A stretch of DNA of 33,152 nt from Bacteroides sp. (GCA_014801955.1 JAAVDE010000045.1:1-33152), one strand, 5' to 3'. Shown: positions 23,673-31,982, numbered from the stretch's first letter. A program made the numbers and translations. The notes: generated from the sequence alone by a model not told the origin.

Positions 23673-24941
23673 GTTGCGCGAAGCCCGGAAGTCGTCGTAG
23701 GTCCTGAAAACGTCGGCCAGCGCCGCCATTGAATTGCGCGTCTGAGCGTCAAAAAGCGTTGCGGAGTTGCCCGCAGCCACCCCCGGCTGACCCTGAAGGG
23801 CATCGCTGACGCCCCCGGCCTTTTCAAACAGCTTCATTTCAAGATTCACCAACTCGTAGGCGCCCGACGTTGCCGGATTCGTTACCACCTGCTGCGGCCC
23901 GGGAACGCCCGGCTGAGGGTTATAGGGAATAACGCCGTCGTAGCTCGCCCATAGCTGCCTGACCTGCTCCCAGGTCAGCTGGTCGCATATCTGGTCCTCC
24001 GGAAAGAGCAGCACGCCCTTGGCCGACGTTGACATCATGTTGTCGATCAGCGTTATCAGGCGGTTAACGTGTTTCTGCTGGTCAATCAGCCCCTCAACGA
24101 AGGGATGAATCTCGCCGTCGAGCAGCGGATAAAACTTCAGCGCAAACGGATGGCGCTCGGCCTCAACGCGCCGCAGCTCGTGGCCGTCGGGAGCCAGAAA
24201 GCGGCCAACCCAGGTCGTTGCATACTCCAGGCGCGACTCAACGCGCGCCAGCCCCTTCTTTGCCCGCTTGCGGTTCAGCGCAACGATCTGACTCTCGCGG
24301 TCGGCGGCAACGAACGTAACGCTGCGGTCCAGCGGATCATAGACCCGATAGCGCGCCGCCGCCTCGAGGGTCCACACCTCGATTACCCGGCAGCGCTCCG
24401 AACCGCCATAGAGCCGCCTGACCTCCTCGGCCCTTGCCCGCGAGCCGCCGGCAAAGCGCGCAACGGTTTCGGCCTGCGACCAGGAATGGAACATGCCGAC
24501 CAGCTCAACGTCCAGCGCTCGCGGGTCGCGAAAGGCCGAACAGAAAAAATCGTCTGGACTAACGTTATCGACCCACACTCCCGCCCCGGCAGGCCGCCGC
24601 TCGTTGACCACCCGCTGCACCGCACACCCGCTGATCAGAAACTCCTCGAGCATGCGCGCGTCGAGCTCGTCGAGGCGGTTATGGCCGTCGGCGGGAGTGT
24701 CAAGCGGGTCCTGGCGCGAGCGAAAGTGGCCCACTATGGTTGCCAGCAGGCGGTGAATCATATTGTTGGTCAGCGGCTGGCGTCCGTTGAGCGACGCATA
24801 TTCGCCCTCGGTCAGGCGCGAACCGTCGGGCGTGGTCATCAGGTCGCCCCACTGCTGCCCGAAGGCAAACCGCTTGAAGCGGCGGCGCGCGTCGCGCATC
24901 GGCGCCAGGCGCCCGTAGGCTCGGTTAACTTCGTTAATCAT
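23652..24941 (-). CDS. Phage portal-like protein
   Basis: This protein resembles portal proteins of Bacteroidales podovirus- or crAss-like phages, which form the dodecameric DNA-entry ring of the capsid. It has 429 residues. The N-terminus has RRFKRFAFGQQWGDLM (about 20-35), then GRQPLTNNMIHRLLATIVG (53-71), the clip-entry pattern I associate with such portals. The C-terminus has KAGGVSDALQGQPG (about 374-387), then NSATLFDAQTRNSM and the closing helices. It is shorter than phage portals such as T7 or P22, ending just after the core helices. It is the last gene of the cassette, 33 bp after the 171-aa gene, and convergent with rsmA with 21 bp of overlap. The family assignment is from memory of motifs. 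Confidence 0.7.
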   Translation of the reverse strand: MINEVNRAYGRLAPMRDARRRFKRFAFGQQWGDLMTTPDGSRLTEGEYASLNGRQPLTNNMIHRLLATIVGHFRSRQDPLDTPADGHNRLDELDARMLEEFLISGCAVQRVVNERRPAGAGVWVDNVSPDDFFCSAFRDPRALDVELVGMFHSWSQAETVARFAGGSRARAEEVRRLYGGSERCRVIEVWTLEAAARYRVYDPLDRSVTFVAADRESQIVALNRKRAKKGLARVESRLEYATTWVGRFLAPDGHELRRVEAERHPFALKFYPLLDGEIHPFVEGLIDQQKHVNRLITLIDNMMSTSAKGVLLFPEDQICDQLTWEQVRQLWASYDGVIPYNPQPGVPGPQQVVTNPATSGAYELVNLEMKLFEKAGGVSDALQGQPGVAAGNSATLFDAQTRNSMAALADVFRTYDDFRASRNSLLAAL

Positions 24942-24974
24942 AGGTTCTATGTGTGTGCGTGTTGAAAAAAAAAA

Positions 24975-25490
24975 TTACTGTAAACCCGAAATCAGCGCCA
25001 GCGCGCCTTCATCGAAAATATAGCTGTCGGGGCCCGGGTCGAGAGCAACGTTCAGCGCCTTCAGGGCGCCGCAAGCGCCGGCGACCACCAGGCTGTCGGG
25101 CCCCGTGGCAGCCGCCAGCGGCTCGGTGCAATAGGGATTCGCCGCCGCCCGGCAAACGCGCCTGAAATCGCTGTTGGCCGCTAACGGCGCGCCCCACCCC
25201 TCGAACTCAACGCTCAGAATCCGGCGCGACGACGCCGAAGCCGTTATCCGCGTCAGTCCCTCGGCCGAAGTCGATACCAAGGCCGTCGGCGCAACGTCGA
25301 CCGCCACTATCAGCCGCGCATCGCCCTCGGAAAGCAAATTCAGATACCAGGCCCGCATCTCGGCCTCCAGCGCCGCCGTTTGGTCGGTGCCGTCGGTGCG
25401 CGCAACCGCGCAGTCGAGCCTCAAGGGCTCGGCCATGCGGAGATTGCGCCACAGAACGAGCATCTCGTCCTTTGTCAGCGACATTTTCAT
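24975..25490 (-). CDS. Uncharacterised protein between capsid- and portal-like genes (171 aa)
   Basis: I do not recognise this protein. It has 171 residues, is soluble and has no signal peptide. It shows a helical lead (KDEMLVLWRNLRMAE), a central strand-rich region (RLIVAVDVAPTALVSTSAEGLTRI, RRILSVEFEGWG) and a short Ala- and Gly-rich C-terminal part. Its ATG overlaps the stop of the capsid-like gene by 4 bp, so it is translationally coupled. By position it could be a head-completion, adaptor or cargo-binding protein, but the sequence alone does not show it. Confidence 0.6.
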   Translation of the reverse strand: MKMSLTKDEMLVLWRNLRMAEPLRLDCAVARTDGTDQTAALEAEMRAWYLNLLSEGDARLIVAVDVAPTALVSTSAEGLTRITASASSRRILSVEFEGWGAPLAANSDFRRVCRAAANPYCTEPLAAATGPDSLVVAGACGALKALNVALDPGPDSYIFDEGALALISGLQ

Positions 25491-26665
25491 TGTCCGATAA
25501 CTCTGACGTGGGCTTCAGGATAGCGGAGAACCAGGCAGCTGACCTCGGTCAGAACAACAGCCTCCGTGTTGCGCTGGCCCGAACGACGCAAGTCAAGAGT
25601 CGTTGCCGAGAAAGGCTCGCGAACATACTTGGTCAGGAACTCCGGGTCGATAATCAGACCGTCGGCCGCGTGGCCGCAATGGTCAAACACCTCCGAGTGG
25701 ATAACATACAAGGTGCCGAACTTGGAGTGCATCTCCGTGAAATCCAAGCCCCAGCGGCTAACGACGTCGCCCGGCAACATAACGCGGTTATTACCCTCCA
25801 GCAGGCTCAGCTGCTCAATCAGCGACGTGCCGCCGATAAGAATCTTGCGCGCCGAACCGGCGTGGCCCGTAAAGGCCGTTGACATAACCTTCAGCCACTC
25901 CGCGCCGGTCAGCTCGCCGTCGGTATAGGCCACCTCCTTGCCCGCCTGCGACCAAATGCCGCCCGTCAGGAAAACCTCGCTGTTCTTGTCGGGGTCCATG
26001 ATGCGCGCCTGCTGGCCAAACAGAAAGCTACGCTCCATTCCAAGTCGCATATCATAGACCGCAACCTCCTCCTGGTCGGAAAAAGTCCAGCCGACCTCCT
26101 TATTTGCCGAGCTCAAAAGAGTCGACTGCTCGATCTGCGCCTTAAAAATCTGGCAATAATTCTGGCGCTTCGTCGGCAAGGTTGCAAACTGCGAAGTCTG
26201 AACATCCAGCTCGCCCGCCGCGCGCCCCATGCGAACAATGCGCATCGTCGTTTCGATACTCTCATTATCGCCATCGGCCAGATTTACCGGCTTCACGCGC
26301 AAAACATTATCCGAAACGCCGACAACATAAAGCACCAACCCCTGGCCGTCGCTGCCGCTCAGCTCCGGCACCAGCATAGTCTCCGAAACGTCGAAAACCT
26401 TCGCATCCGCCAGAGTGATAGTCGTTACCCTATCGCCGCCCGCAATCGTTACGCGGCTCTTAACATGCGCAACATCAGGGCGAGTCGCCACCGCATAATA
26501 ATCCACCGTCATGCTCTTGCACGGGCGCACCGCCGCATAACGTCCCAGCTGATCCACCGGCGTAGCCATCGGGCGCAACTTAGTGATGCGCTGGTCAACC
26601 TCATTGCGGAGCAGTTCAGGCGCCTCAGCGCCAACATTCGAAGTAGTCAAAGGAATCTGTTGCAT
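25487..26665 (-). CDS. Phage major-capsid-like protein
   Basis: This protein resembles major capsid proteins of an HK97-fold group found in Bacteroidetes phages (SU10/DUF5309-like). It has 392 residues. It begins MQQIPLTTSNVGAEAPELLR, a typical cleavable-arm-free start. The middle region reads FLFGQQARIMDPDKNSEVFL then GGIWSQAG. The C-terminal block LDLRRSGQRNTEAVVLTEVS, followed by CLVLRYPEAH, is a pattern I associate with these capsids. The family call rests on memory of motifs. The gene is intact, with good codon usage, and starts 78 bp after the 70-aa gene. A heptamer repeat array lies in the gap. The 171-aa gene overlaps its end by 4 bp. Confidence 0.7.
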   Translation of the reverse strand: MQQIPLTTSNVGAEAPELLRNEVDQRITKLRPMATPVDQLGRYAAVRPCKSMTVDYYAVATRPDVAHVKSRVTIAGGDRVTTITLADAKVFDVSETMLVPELSGSDGQGLVLYVVGVSDNVLRVKPVNLADGDNESIETTMRIVRMGRAAGELDVQTSQFATLPTKRQNYCQIFKAQIEQSTLLSSANKEVGWTFSDQEEVAVYDMRLGMERSFLFGQQARIMDPDKNSEVFLTGGIWSQAGKEVAYTDGELTGAEWLKVMSTAFTGHAGSARKILIGGTSLIEQLSLLEGNNRVMLPGDVVSRWGLDFTEMHSKFGTLYVIHSEVFDHCGHAADGLIIDPEFLTKYVREPFSATTLDLRRSGQRNTEAVVLTEVSCLVLRYPEAHVRVIGQ

Positions 26666-26708
26666 AAAAAAACAAAAAAATTAAAATTAAAAAATTACTT
26701 ACAAATCA

Positions 26709-26750
26709 CCAATTACTAATCACTAATTCCTAATTACTAATTACTAATTG
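26709..26750. repeat. Heptamer repeat array (CTAATTA), six units
   Basis: Six consecutive 7-bp units run in perfect register from 26709 to 26750: CCAATTA, CTAATCA, CTAATTC, CTAATTA, CTAATTA, CTAATTG. The last unit contains the stop codon of the 70-aa gene (minus strand). A similar four-unit array is at 28554-28581. Confidence 0.8.
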
Positions 26751-26956
26751 CCCAACTCCCAAATCGACCGCCGGCGGTCAGCCAGAATCCGAAACCCCGG
26801 CTCCTCAGCCACTGCAGCCGGCTGCTGCGGGCTCTCCCAAACCCCCGGCTCACCCATCTTAGCCCGGATTTGCTCCTCCAGGCCCCGGCGATAACCGCGC
26901 TCCTCGGCCTCAGCCAACTGCTGCTCCAGGCCAACATTCTTCTCATCATTTTCCAT
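26744..26956 (-). CDS. Small protein at the head of the capsid-like cassette (70 aa)
   Basis: This 70-residue protein has an acidic helical first half (LEQQLAEAEERGYRRGLEEQ), a Pro-rich middle and the ending ILADRRRSIWEL. A GYRRG-type helix with a terminal SIWE-like motif recalls small genes I associate with capsid genes in Bacteroidales phage clusters. Its role could be scaffolding or capsid accessory. It is the first gene after the promoter at 26990-27018 and is followed by the capsid-like gene. A frame starting at 26967 on the same strand is a shadow. Confidence 0.6.
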   Translation of the reverse strand: MENDEKNVGLEQQLAEAEERGYRRGLEEQIRAKMGEPGVWESPQQPAAVAEEPGFRILADRRRSIWELGN

Positions 26957-26989
26957 ACAAAACTCAAAAATTAATCATTAAACACGCTG

Positions 26990-27018
26990 CAAAGTTACGC
27001 CCCCTCCCCCTCCCCCAA
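26990..27018 (-). promoter_or_regulatory. Promoter of the capsid-portal cassette
   Basis: On the minus strand TTG (27016-27018), 18 bp, then TAACTTTG (26990-26997) give a full -7 match with spacing one base short of the usual range. The spacer is a G-rich tract. Transcription would start near 26984, about 28 bases before the 70-aa start. It suggests that the cassette is expressed independently of the ATPase upstream. Confidence 0.65.
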
Positions 27019-27108
27019 CCGTAGAATTTCACAAAAAAACCGCGGCCCCATAGCCACCGGAGTAGCCATGAAGCCGTCGTATCAATAACCTAACGGACTC
27101 TGTTGCAA

Positions 27109-28425
27109 CTACAACAGTAACATATCATCCATTGAAAGAGCAACAAACGAAACCTTCATCTTCGGCTGCTTCTGCCTCAACTTCTCAGCCTTCTCCGCCA
27201 ACCTGTGCAAATCAATGCGCTTTTTGTTACGCTTGACCTCGCCGAACACGATTTCGCGGTCGGCCTCATTGACAGCAATCAAATCAATCTCATTGTTTCC
27301 ATCCTTTTCCCAATAGTTGGTAACTACGTTATAAAGCCCTGTCTGCCGATAAAGCTGACGGAAATAACGTTCGAGAATCCACCCCGAAAAAGTATCATAG
27401 TCTGCTGCAACCTTTTCGCGCACATATCCGAGATTTCCAATCTCAACCGCGCTTCTATACTTATAAATAAATCGGAACCAAAAGTTCAGAAAATTATCCT
27501 TAATTCCGTATTTGACATTTCGACTACCCTCGGCTGCAAGATAGGGGCGATAGCGATAGAGCAAATCATACGTATTTTCGAGCCGGTCAAGGTGGCCGCC
27601 TGCCTCTATCCCGGTATACGATTTGATGTCTCCGCGGGTATTCACTCCGGAAGCGATTGCCGTCATAATCGAAAAATAATTCCCGTAATCTTTGCCAAAC
27701 TCGTCTGAAAGCAACTCTTTGCCTTCCTCGATAAAATAGGAACCAAACGAAAGAACCTTATCTAAAATCAGCTCTTTGGTCACGGCTCCGGCCTCAATGA
27801 GTAACTCAACGTATTTTGCAACACCCCCCGTAATCATATAGAAAGCGAGCAAATCATCGGGCGTGAAATGAGGATTATTATCACGCATAATCTCGGTCAA
27901 CGTATGCAACGGAAACTCGCGCAAACGAATCCTGGAAGTTGCTCGTCCGTAAAGAGGCTCCTTGCGGTCATCGAAAATTTTCGTCATCATTGAATATAAC
28001 GACCCGCAAACAACCAGATTTATCTTCGCTCCCTCCTTTTGTGAATCCCATATATTCTGCACGTCACTGAAAAAAGTCTCATTAACATATTTGAAATTCT
28101 GGAACTCATCAAAAACAAGAGTAAAATGCGTTCTATGCGCCATTGTCATGATTGCCGAGAACAAACGCGCCATGCTGTCGAACTCGCCCAGGTCCTCTCC
28201 AAGCACATCTCTTATCGTTTCGACCAGCTCGCGACACAGCAACTGCTCGCTCTTACGGGCCACAAAGAAATACACCATACGCGATGACGCGTAGGCATGT
28301 CGAATCAGACTCGTTTTCCCGATACGACGACGCCCGGTAATTACGGTCATTTGTGCATAGCTACGCGATGTTTCTTCAATCTTACGCAGCGTTTCAGTTT
28401 CTATCTCTCTATCGTAAAATTTCAT
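27109..28425 (-). CDS. ATPase with DUF234-type nuclease-like C-terminus
   Basis: This is a P-loop ATPase of the archaeal-ATPase/DUF234 group, common as mobile or accessory genes in Bacteroidetes; its biological role is not established. I use ATG 28425 (438 residues) because the promoter lies just upstream of it. Walker A is GRRRIGKTS (31-39) and Walker B is FTLVFDEFQNF (about 110-120). The middle is a helical winged-helix region. The C-terminal PD-(D/E)XK-like motif is EIDLIAVNEAD (E379, D381) with GEVK (E396, K398). The gene is clearly richer in A and T than its neighbours, with mixed codon use, which points to horizontal transfer. It carries its own promoter and a palindrome overlapping the transcription start. 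Confidence 0.88.
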   Translation of the reverse strand: MKFYDREIETETLRKIEETSRSYAQMTVITGRRRIGKTSLIRHAYASSRMVYFFVARKSEQLLCRELVETIRDVLGEDLGEFDSMARLFSAIMTMAHRTHFTLVFDEFQNFKYVNETFFSDVQNIWDSQKEGAKINLVVCGSLYSMMTKIFDDRKEPLYGRATSRIRLREFPLHTLTEIMRDNNPHFTPDDLLAFYMITGGVAKYVELLIEAGAVTKELILDKVLSFGSYFIEEGKELLSDEFGKDYGNYFSIMTAIASGVNTRGDIKSYTGIEAGGHLDRLENTYDLLYRYRPYLAAEGSRNVKYGIKDNFLNFWFRFIYKYRSAVEIGNLGYVREKVAADYDTFSGWILERYFRQLYRQTGLYNVVTNYWEKDGNNEIDLIAVNEADREIVFGEVKRNKKRIDLHRLAEKAEKLRQKQPKMKVSFVALSMDDMLLL

Positions 28426-28431
28426 AATAAT

Positions 28432-28460
28432 GCAACAGCGGTTACAGTAACCGTGGTTGC
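28432..28460. promoter_or_regulatory. Imperfect palindrome at the ATPase transcription start
   Basis: GCAAC at 28432-28436 and GTTGC at 28456-28460 flank GGTTAC-A-GTAACC (28440-28452). The dyad lies between the -7 box and the ATG, overlapping the box by one base. It is well placed as an operator or leader hairpin for self-regulation. Confidence 0.55.
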
Positions 28461-28491
28461 AAAAATAACAATTCTCCTTGAAACTACCAAA
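28460..28491 (-). promoter_or_regulatory. ATPase promoter
   Basis: On the minus strand TTTG (28488-28491), 20 bp, then TATTTTTG (28460-28467) fully match the Bacteroidetes promoter. The start point would fall about 28 bases before the ATG at 28425. Confidence 0.75.
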
Positions 28492-28553
28492 TTCTTTCCC
28501 TGTCAACCTTCCCGAAACCAAGCGATAGTTGCTCAACTTTTCAGGCATTGATG

Positions 28554-28581
28554 CTAATTCCTAAGCTCTGATTTCTAATTG
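28554..28581. repeat. Degenerate heptamer array (four units)
   Basis: CTAATTC, CTAAGCT, CTGATTT and CTAATTG run in register from 28554 to 28581. They have the same unit as the array at 26709-26750, so the two arrays bracket the ATPase gene and the 70-aa gene. Confidence 0.55.
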
Positions 28582-28595
28582 ACGAATTTTTTTTG

Positions 28596-28603
28596 TAACT
28601 TTG
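28596..28603 (+). promoter_or_regulatory. -7 box of pheT
   Basis: TAACTTTG fully matches TAnnTTTG, 40 bp before the ATG at 28644. The -33 element is weak (TTG lies only 14 bp away). Downstream, GCGCAATTAAT is tandemly repeated (28605-28626). Confidence 0.55.
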
Positions 28604-28643
28604 CGCGCAATTAATGCGCAATTAATTTGTCAATTATTCATAT

Positions 28644-31139
28644 ATGAACATTTCTTATAACTGGCTGCACACGTTTGTTGACGGGCTTCCCGACCCGAAG
28701 GCCCTCGCTGCAGTCCTGACTTCGACCGGCCTCGAGTGCGACACGGTCGAGGAAGTAGAATCAATTCGCGGCGGCCTGCGCGGCCTCGTTGTTGGTCGCG
28801 TGCTGACCTGCGAAGCCCACCCCGACAGCGACCATCTCCATGTAACCACGGTTGACCTCGGCCTGCCCGAAGGTCCCGTCCAGATCGTTTGCGGCGCACC
28901 GAATGTTGCCGCAGGCCAGGCCGTTATCGTCGCAACCGTAGGCACCACGCTCTACGACGGCGACAAGGAGTTCAAAATCAAAAAGAGCAAAATCCGCGGC
29001 GTTGAATCGCTCGGAATGATTTGCGCCGAAGACGAAATCGGCGTCGGCACGTCGCACGACGGCATCATTGTAATCCCCGACGACAAAGCCCCCGCGCCCG
29101 GCACTCCCGCCGCAACATATTTCGGCCTCGAAAGCGACTACGTTCTCGAAGTTGACCTGACCCCCAACCGCATTGACGGCGCCAGCCACTATGGCGTTGC
29201 ACGCGACTGGGCAGCCAAGGCTACCGTCGAAGGCCTCAACCCCAACCTGCATCGCCCCGAGGGTCTCGACCCCGCAGCCCTGCCCCTGAACCCCTCAAAG
29301 GCGGTTAAGGTAACGGTTGCCGACCCCGACGACTGCCCGCGCTATGCCGGCCTGACAATCCGCGGCGTAAAGGTCGCCGAAAGCCCCGAATGGCTCCGCA
29401 ACTTCCTGACCGCCATTGGCCAGCGACCGATCAACAACATCGTTGACATCACCAACTATATTCTCCACTCCTTCTGCCAGCCGCTCCACTGCTTTGACCT
29501 CAGCAAGGTGGCCAACGACGAAATCATCGTTAAAACCCTGCCCGCCGGAACCAAGTTCACGACTCTCGACGGCGTTGAACGCACTCTCAACGAGCGCGAC
29601 CTGATGATCTGCGACCCCGAAGGCCCCCTGTGCATGGCCGGCGTTTTCGGCGGCCTGGACTCGGGCGTTACGGACTCCACGGTTGACATCTTCCTGGAAA
29701 GCGCCTGCTTCAACCCGACCACCATCCGCAAGGCGGCGCGCCGCCACGGCCTCAACACCGACGCCTCCTTCCGCTACGAACGCGGCGTTGACCCCAACGG
29801 CTGCATGTATGCGCTGATGGTAGCCGCAAAAATGGTTACCGAGCTGGCAGGCGGCGAAATCTGCGGCCCCGCCGTCGACCTCTATCCCAACCCCGTCGTG
29901 CCCGCGGCAGTAGAGCTCTCGTTCAAGCAAATCAACGACCTCATCGGCGCCGAAATCCCCGCCGAAACGGTGCGTCGCATCCTCGCCGCGCTCGACATTG
30001 AAATCCAAAGCGAACAGAACGGAACGATGCTCCTGCGCATCCCGACCTATCGCGTCGACGTTACCCGCCCATGCGACGTTATCGAAGAAATTCTCCGAAT
30101 CTACGGCTACAACAACGTCGGCTTCACCGACCACGTCAACTCAGCCCTATCATATAAAACGCCCACCGACCTGGCCAACGAGCTCACAAACAAGATGCTC
30201 GACCGCCTCTCGGCCCAGGGCTTCCGCGAAATCCTCAACAATTCGCTGACCTCAACCTCCTACTACCCCGAACAGGCCGAGGGCTCGACCTACCCGCTGG
30301 CTAACTGCGTTCGCCTGCTCAACCCCCTGAGCACCGACCTCGGCGTCATGCGCCAGACCCTTCTCTTCGGCGGTCTTGAGGTTATCAGCCATAACGTTAA
30401 CCGCCGCAACGGCGACCTGATGCTCGTTGAGCTCGGCAACGTTTACTCGCTCAACCCCGCCGCTGAATCAACGGTTGAAAAGCCCCTCGCCCCCTACTCC
30501 GAAGGCTCGCGCATCGGCCTCTGGCTGACCGGCAACGTCGGCGCCGCCTCCTGGATGGCTCCCGCCGTGGAATCGAGCGTTTACCACCTGCGCGCCTACG
30601 TTGGCGGCATGCTCGCCGCCATCGGCCTGGACGACCGCAAGCTCCAGTTCGTCGTTGCCGCCGACTGCCCCGACCTCTTCGCCGCGCAGCTCAACATCCA
30701 AACCCGCTCCGGCAAAAACCTCGGCCACATGGGAGTCCTCGCCGCCGACCTGCTGAAGAAGTTCGACATCGACCGCCCCGTCTACTTCGCCGAACTGGAC
30801 CGCGACGCCATCATGAAGCTCATTGAAAACCACAACGTAACCTTCGCCCCGCTGCCCAAATCGCAGTCCGTGCGCCGCGACCTTGCCCTGCTGCTCGACT
30901 CAGCCGTTACCTTCGCCCGCGTCGAAGAAACCGTTGCCCGCTCCGAGCGCAAACTCCTCCAAGGCGTTGAACTCTTCGACGTCTACGAAGGCAAAAACCT
31001 CCCCGAGGGCAAAAAGAGCTATGCCATCGCAATCACCCTCCAGGACCCCGAGCGAACCCTCCAAGACAAACAAATCGACGCCGTTATGACCAAAATCATC
31101 AACAACCTGCGTCAGCAGCTCGGCGCCGAACTCCGATAA
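28644..31139 (+). CDS. pheT: Phenylalanine-tRNA ligase beta subunit
   Basis: PheT pairs with PheS to charge tRNA(Phe). It has 831 residues. The N-terminal EMAP-like tRNA-binding domain shows EAHPDSDHLHVTTVDLG and VVCGAPN-like text. The B3/4 editing region and the NNIVDITNYI segment follow, then the B5 domain around DASFRYERGVDPNG and YRVDVTRPCDVIEEILRIYG. The C-terminal ferredoxin-fold anticodon-binding domain (about 735-831) has SVRRDLALLLD. Only the beta subunit lies here; pheS is not in this window. yebC follows after 39 bp and may be co-transcribed. Confidence 0.98.
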   Translation: MNISYNWLHTFVDGLPDPKALAAVLTSTGLECDTVEEVESIRGGLRGLVVGRVLTCEAHPDSDHLHVTTVDLGLPEGPVQIVCGAPNVAAGQAVIVATVGTTLYDGDKEFKIKKSKIRGVESLGMICAEDEIGVGTSHDGIIVIPDDKAPAPGTPAATYFGLESDYVLEVDLTPNRIDGASHYGVARDWAAKATVEGLNPNLHRPEGLDPAALPLNPSKAVKVTVADPDDCPRYAGLTIRGVKVAESPEWLRNFLTAIGQRPINNIVDITNYILHSFCQPLHCFDLSKVANDEIIVKTLPAGTKFTTLDGVERTLNERDLMICDPEGPLCMAGVFGGLDSGVTDSTVDIFLESACFNPTTIRKAARRHGLNTDASFRYERGVDPNGCMYALMVAAKMVTELAGGEICGPAVDLYPNPVVPAAVELSFKQINDLIGAEIPAETVRRILAALDIEIQSEQNGTMLLRIPTYRVDVTRPCDVIEEILRIYGYNNVGFTDHVNSALSYKTPTDLANELTNKMLDRLSAQGFREILNNSLTSTSYYPEQAEGSTYPLANCVRLLNPLSTDLGVMRQTLLFGGLEVISHNVNRRNGDLMLVELGNVYSLNPAAESTVEKPLAPYSEGSRIGLWLTGNVGAASWMAPAVESSVYHLRAYVGGMLAAIGLDDRKLQFVVAADCPDLFAAQLNIQTRSGKNLGHMGVLAADLLKKFDIDRPVYFAELDRDAIMKLIENHNVTFAPLPKSQSVRRDLALLLDSAVTFARVEETVARSERKLLQGVELFDVYEGKNLPEGKKSYAIAITLQDPERTLQDKQIDAVMTKIINNLRQQLGAELR

Positions 31140-31178
31140 TTCCAAAAAACTTCATAAAACTCATAATTCCACAAACTC

Positions 31179-31913
31179 ATGGGAAGAGCATTTGAATACC
31201 GCAAAGCCCGCAAGCTCAAACGCTGGGGCAACATGTCCAGAACCTTTACCCGCATCGGCAAAGAAATCACCATCGCCGCCAAAGCTGGCGGTCCCGACCC
31301 CGACACCAACCCGCGCCTGCGCGCCCTGATGGCCAACGCAAAGGCCGCCAACATGCCCAAGGACACGGTTGAACGCGCAATCAAAAAAGCAACCGATAAA
31401 GACGCCGGCGACTTCAAGGAAATCGTCTATGAAGGCTACGGCCCCTTCGGCATCGCAATCGTTGTTGAAACCGCAACGAACAACAACACCCGAACCGTTG
31501 CCAACGTACGCTCCTACTTCACCAAACACGGCGGCTCCCTCGGAACCTCCGGCTCCCTCTCCTTCCTGTTCGACCACAAGTGCGTGTTCAAAATCAAAGC
31601 CCCCGAAGGCGTTGAACTCGAAGACCTCGAACTCGAACTCATCGACTGCGGCGTTGACGAACTCGAAGCCGGCGACGAAGGCGAAATCATTCTCTACGGC
31701 GCCTTCGAAAGCAACTCAAACATTCAGCACTACCTCGAAGAAAACGGCTACGAAATCATCTCGTCCGAATTCGAACGCATCCCCAACGACCTCAAGGACG
31801 TTACCCCCGAACAGCGCGCCACCCTCGAAAAACTTCTCGACAAGTTCGAGGAAGACGAAGACGTTCAAAACGTTTTCCACAACATGCGCGACGAAGACTC
31901 CGACGAAGAATAA
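31179..31913 (+). CDS. YebC/PmpR-family regulatory protein
   Basis: YebC-family proteins are cytosolic factors variously described as transcription regulators or as translation factors that relieve ribosome pausing. It has 244 residues, the normal length. Signatures include MGRAFEYRKA near the start, KEITIAAKAGGPDPDTNPRL, NMPKDTVERAI, YEGYGPFG and the acidic C-terminal half ending in DEDSDEE. The first is GRAFEYRKARK rather than the GHSKW start of other bacteria, a Bacteroidetes-type beginning. It follows pheT by 39 bp and ends before a strong terminator. Confidence 0.95.
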   Translation: MGRAFEYRKARKLKRWGNMSRTFTRIGKEITIAAKAGGPDPDTNPRLRALMANAKAANMPKDTVERAIKKATDKDAGDFKEIVYEGYGPFGIAIVVETATNNNTRTVANVRSYFTKHGGSLGTSGSLSFLFDHKCVFKIKAPEGVELEDLELELIDCGVDELEAGDEGEIILYGAFESNSNIQHYLEENGYEIISSEFERIPNDLKDVTPEQRATLEKLLDKFEEDEDVQNVFHNMRDEDSDEE

Positions 31914-31940
31914 TCCAAAAGATTATCCCTCTGTAAAATT

Positions 31941-31982
31941 AACGCAAATTAACTCTTCACGGGTTGATTTGCGTTATTTTTT
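31941..31982 (+). terminator. Terminator after yebC
   Basis: AACGCAAATTAAC (31941-31953) pairs with GTTGATTTGCGTT (31963-31975) with one wobble, followed by ATTTTTT. This is a strong 13-bp stem-loop terminator for the pheT-yebC unit. Confidence 0.85.

Noticed and set aside
28426-28548. 41-residue N-terminal extension of the ATPase
   Set aside because: The extension covers the promoter and the palindrome. The domain begins naturally at the ATG at 28425.
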